From assembly GCA_002408385.1 (NCBI GenBank), contig DHSB01000160.1, positions 3,131-10,060 on the forward strand: 6,930 bases of DNA, written 5' to 3'. The DNA is from Myxococcales bacterium UBA5297. Its GTDB lineage: Bacteria; Myxococcota; Myxococcia; Myxococcales; UBA5297. The translations under genes and the position numbers were made by a program. Every line of letters starts with the position of its first letter. Within the stretch, counting starts at the first letter, position 1. The notes under the pieces are model-generated. The model was not told the origin of the DNA. It saw only the letters and a list, made by a program, of their open reading frames with translations, and did no database searches. Of this stretch, positions 5,783 through 6,930 are shown piece after piece.

Positions 5783-6930
5783 TCAGGGCGCGGCCTCGTC
5801 CAGCCCGCCGTCGGCCGGAGGCTCGCGCACCTCGGCCGGTTGCGGCACGACAGGCCCTGGCCCGTCTGCCGCGGGCGCCTCGACGCCCGAGGCTCTCACC
5901 GCGACCGCTCCCGAGCCTGCGCGGACCGGGAAGCGCCGCAGCCAGACCTTCCCGCCCGCCCTGGCGACGAGGCGCAGGTCCCCACCCCGAAGAGCCGTCA
6001 CCCTGCCCTCGAGCCCTTCGTCGGTCTGCCAGCTCTCGCCGCGATCAAACGAGTAGACCACCCTGCCTTCGCACAGGAACGCGGCCTCACGCGGCCCGAG
6101 CAGGACCCCTTGGGCCTTCTCGGCATCGGCGGCCCGGCCGCACGAGGGTCCGGGCTCGCCCTCGGGTCTGAGGGGCGCTTCGAGGCCGCCGGCGAAGAAG
6201 CGAGGGCGCAGGCCCCCCCCCGCCGAGCCCTGCGCGTCGACCTCGAGCCCGGCGACCGCGACCTGCGAGCCGGCGAGCCGGAGCCCGACCGCGCGCGCGA
6301 GCCCCGGCACGGCGGCGAAGCGAAAATCGCCTCCCTCGGCCGGGCGAATGCCGACGTGCGACCAGGTCCAGAGCAGCGGCTCGCCACCCTGCGTCGACGA
6401 CCAGCGCTGGACCGCGCAGAGCGCCATCGCGCCGTCCTCGTTGGCCGCCAGGGCGTCGATCGCCCGGCGTATCCGGACACCTTCGGGCGCCGGCGGCTCG
6501 GGGAGCCGCACCTCGCGCCGGTAGAAGCTCCTCGCGCCGTTCGCGCTCGTCGCCACCGCCTCGCCGCCCTCGCAGGCCGCGAGGTAGCTCTCGCCCTCGC
6601 CGGCAAGCCCGACGACCGGACAGGAGACGGGGACGACCAGCGCCGGCTCGCCGCGCGACAGGCCGATGAGGAAGGGCGCCCCCTCGTTCTCGCCCGCGGC
6701 GAAGAGCCGGCCGGCGGCCGCGAAGACCCGGGCGATCGGCACCGGCACCTCGAGCGGGCGGGCCGGCGCGCCGCCGGGCTCGAACGAGGCGCGCTCGCCG
6801 TCGCTGACCAGAAGAGCGCCGTCGGCGAGGGCCACCTCGCTGAAGCTCTCGAGGCTCGCTCCCGCGCCCACCTGCGTCCAGAGCGCTTGGTCCGGCCCGG
6901 CGCTCGAGGCCGCGGGCGCCCGGCCGCGGC
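5783..6930 (-). CDS. Predicted beta-propeller protein with Asp-box (5' end outside window)
   Basis: I cannot name this gene. The frame is open from the window edge to a TGA at 5785-5783. A GTG at 6871 is the first possible in-window start, but coding character continues upstream of it (PDQALWTQV leading into the GTG codon), so the true start is probably outside. Numbering from that GTG, the protein is a run of short beta-strand blocks separated by Gly turns. A clear Asp-box YSFDRGESWQ lies at 273-282, and a degenerate one, TSANGARSF, at 108-116. Asp-boxes mark BNR/sialidase-, YCF48- and sortilin-type propellers. Five cysteines (84, 100, 152, 244, 267) hint at an exported protein, but no signal peptide is visible. 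The last 40 residues are Pro/Ala/Glu-rich and probably disordered. Function, ligand and partners are unknown. Confidence 0.75.
   Translation of the reverse strand, partial: RGRAPAASSAGPDQALWTQVGAGASLESFSEVALADGALLVSDGERASFEPGGAPARPLEVPVPIARVFAAAGRLFAAGENEGAPFLIGLSRGEPALVVPVSCPVVGLAGEGESYLAACEGGEAVATSANGARSFYRREVRLPEPPAPEGVRIRRAIDALAANEDGAMALCAVQRWSSTQGGEPLLWTWSHVGIRPAEGGDFRFAAVPGLARAVGLRLAGSQVAVAGLEVDAQGSAGGGLRPRFFAGGLEAPLRPEGEPGPSCGRAADAEKAQGVLLGPREAAFLCEGRVVYSFDRGESWQTDEGLEGRVTALRGGDLRLVARAGGKVWLRRFPVRAGSGAVAVRASGVEAPAADGPGPVVPQPAEVREPPADGGLDEAAP

Noticed and set aside
5296..6171. Overlapping plus-strand open frames running from the intergenic region into the propeller gene
   Set aside because: Two frames overlap each other, both are Arg/Pro-rich, and both run antisense to the propeller gene, which has an Asp-box and coherent strand patterning.
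1..6930. CRISPR array, insertion sequence, phage or toxin-antitoxin system
   Set aside because: No regularly spaced repeats, transposase or integrase motifs, or small paired toxin/antitoxin frames were seen.

Overview
The window is very GC-rich DNA with a strong G/C preference at third codon positions. It carries the conserved gene order gap-pgk-tpiA-secG on the minus strand. This order, the base composition, and the neighbouring GYF_2-like and DUF4261-like proteins fit a deltaproteobacterial or Myxococcota-like chromosome. The taxonomic call is inference; no rRNA or other phylogenetic marker beyond these proteins is present.

Layout, right to left along minus-strand transcription. (1) 5783-6930: the 3' part of a gene for a predicted beta-propeller-type protein with one clear Asp-box. 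Its 5' end lies outside the window. (2) 5238-5782: 545 bases with no credible gene, holding hairpins and a 13-base direct repeat. (3) 4977-5237 (+): a small protein made of a GYF_2-like domain and a C-terminal membrane helix. (4) 4034-4801 (-): a hypothetical protein whose C-terminal half resembles DUF4261, divergent from gene 3. (5) 2782-3792 gap, 1500-2681 pgk, 500-1264 tpiA and 1-325 secG (3' end cut by the window edge), all on the minus strand.

gap, pgk and tpiA encode three linked glycolytic/gluconeogenic enzymes (dihydroxyacetone phosphate to glyceraldehyde-3-phosphate to 1,3-bisphosphoglycerate to 3-phosphoglycerate), all with intact catalytic motifs. secG encodes the small SecYEG translocon subunit and is a known companion of tpiA in many bacteria. 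A candidate sigma70-type promoter lies before gap. The intercistronic spacers are unusually roomy (100, 235 and 174 bases). The first two contain stem-loops with similar GAGGCC/GGCCTC arms, suggesting differential expression or mRNA processing within one operon.

I found no CRISPR array, insertion sequence, phage gene, toxin-antitoxin pair or recognisable new system. Most of the window is ordinary core metabolism; the less explained parts are the two small-family proteins, the propeller gene and the intergenic structures.
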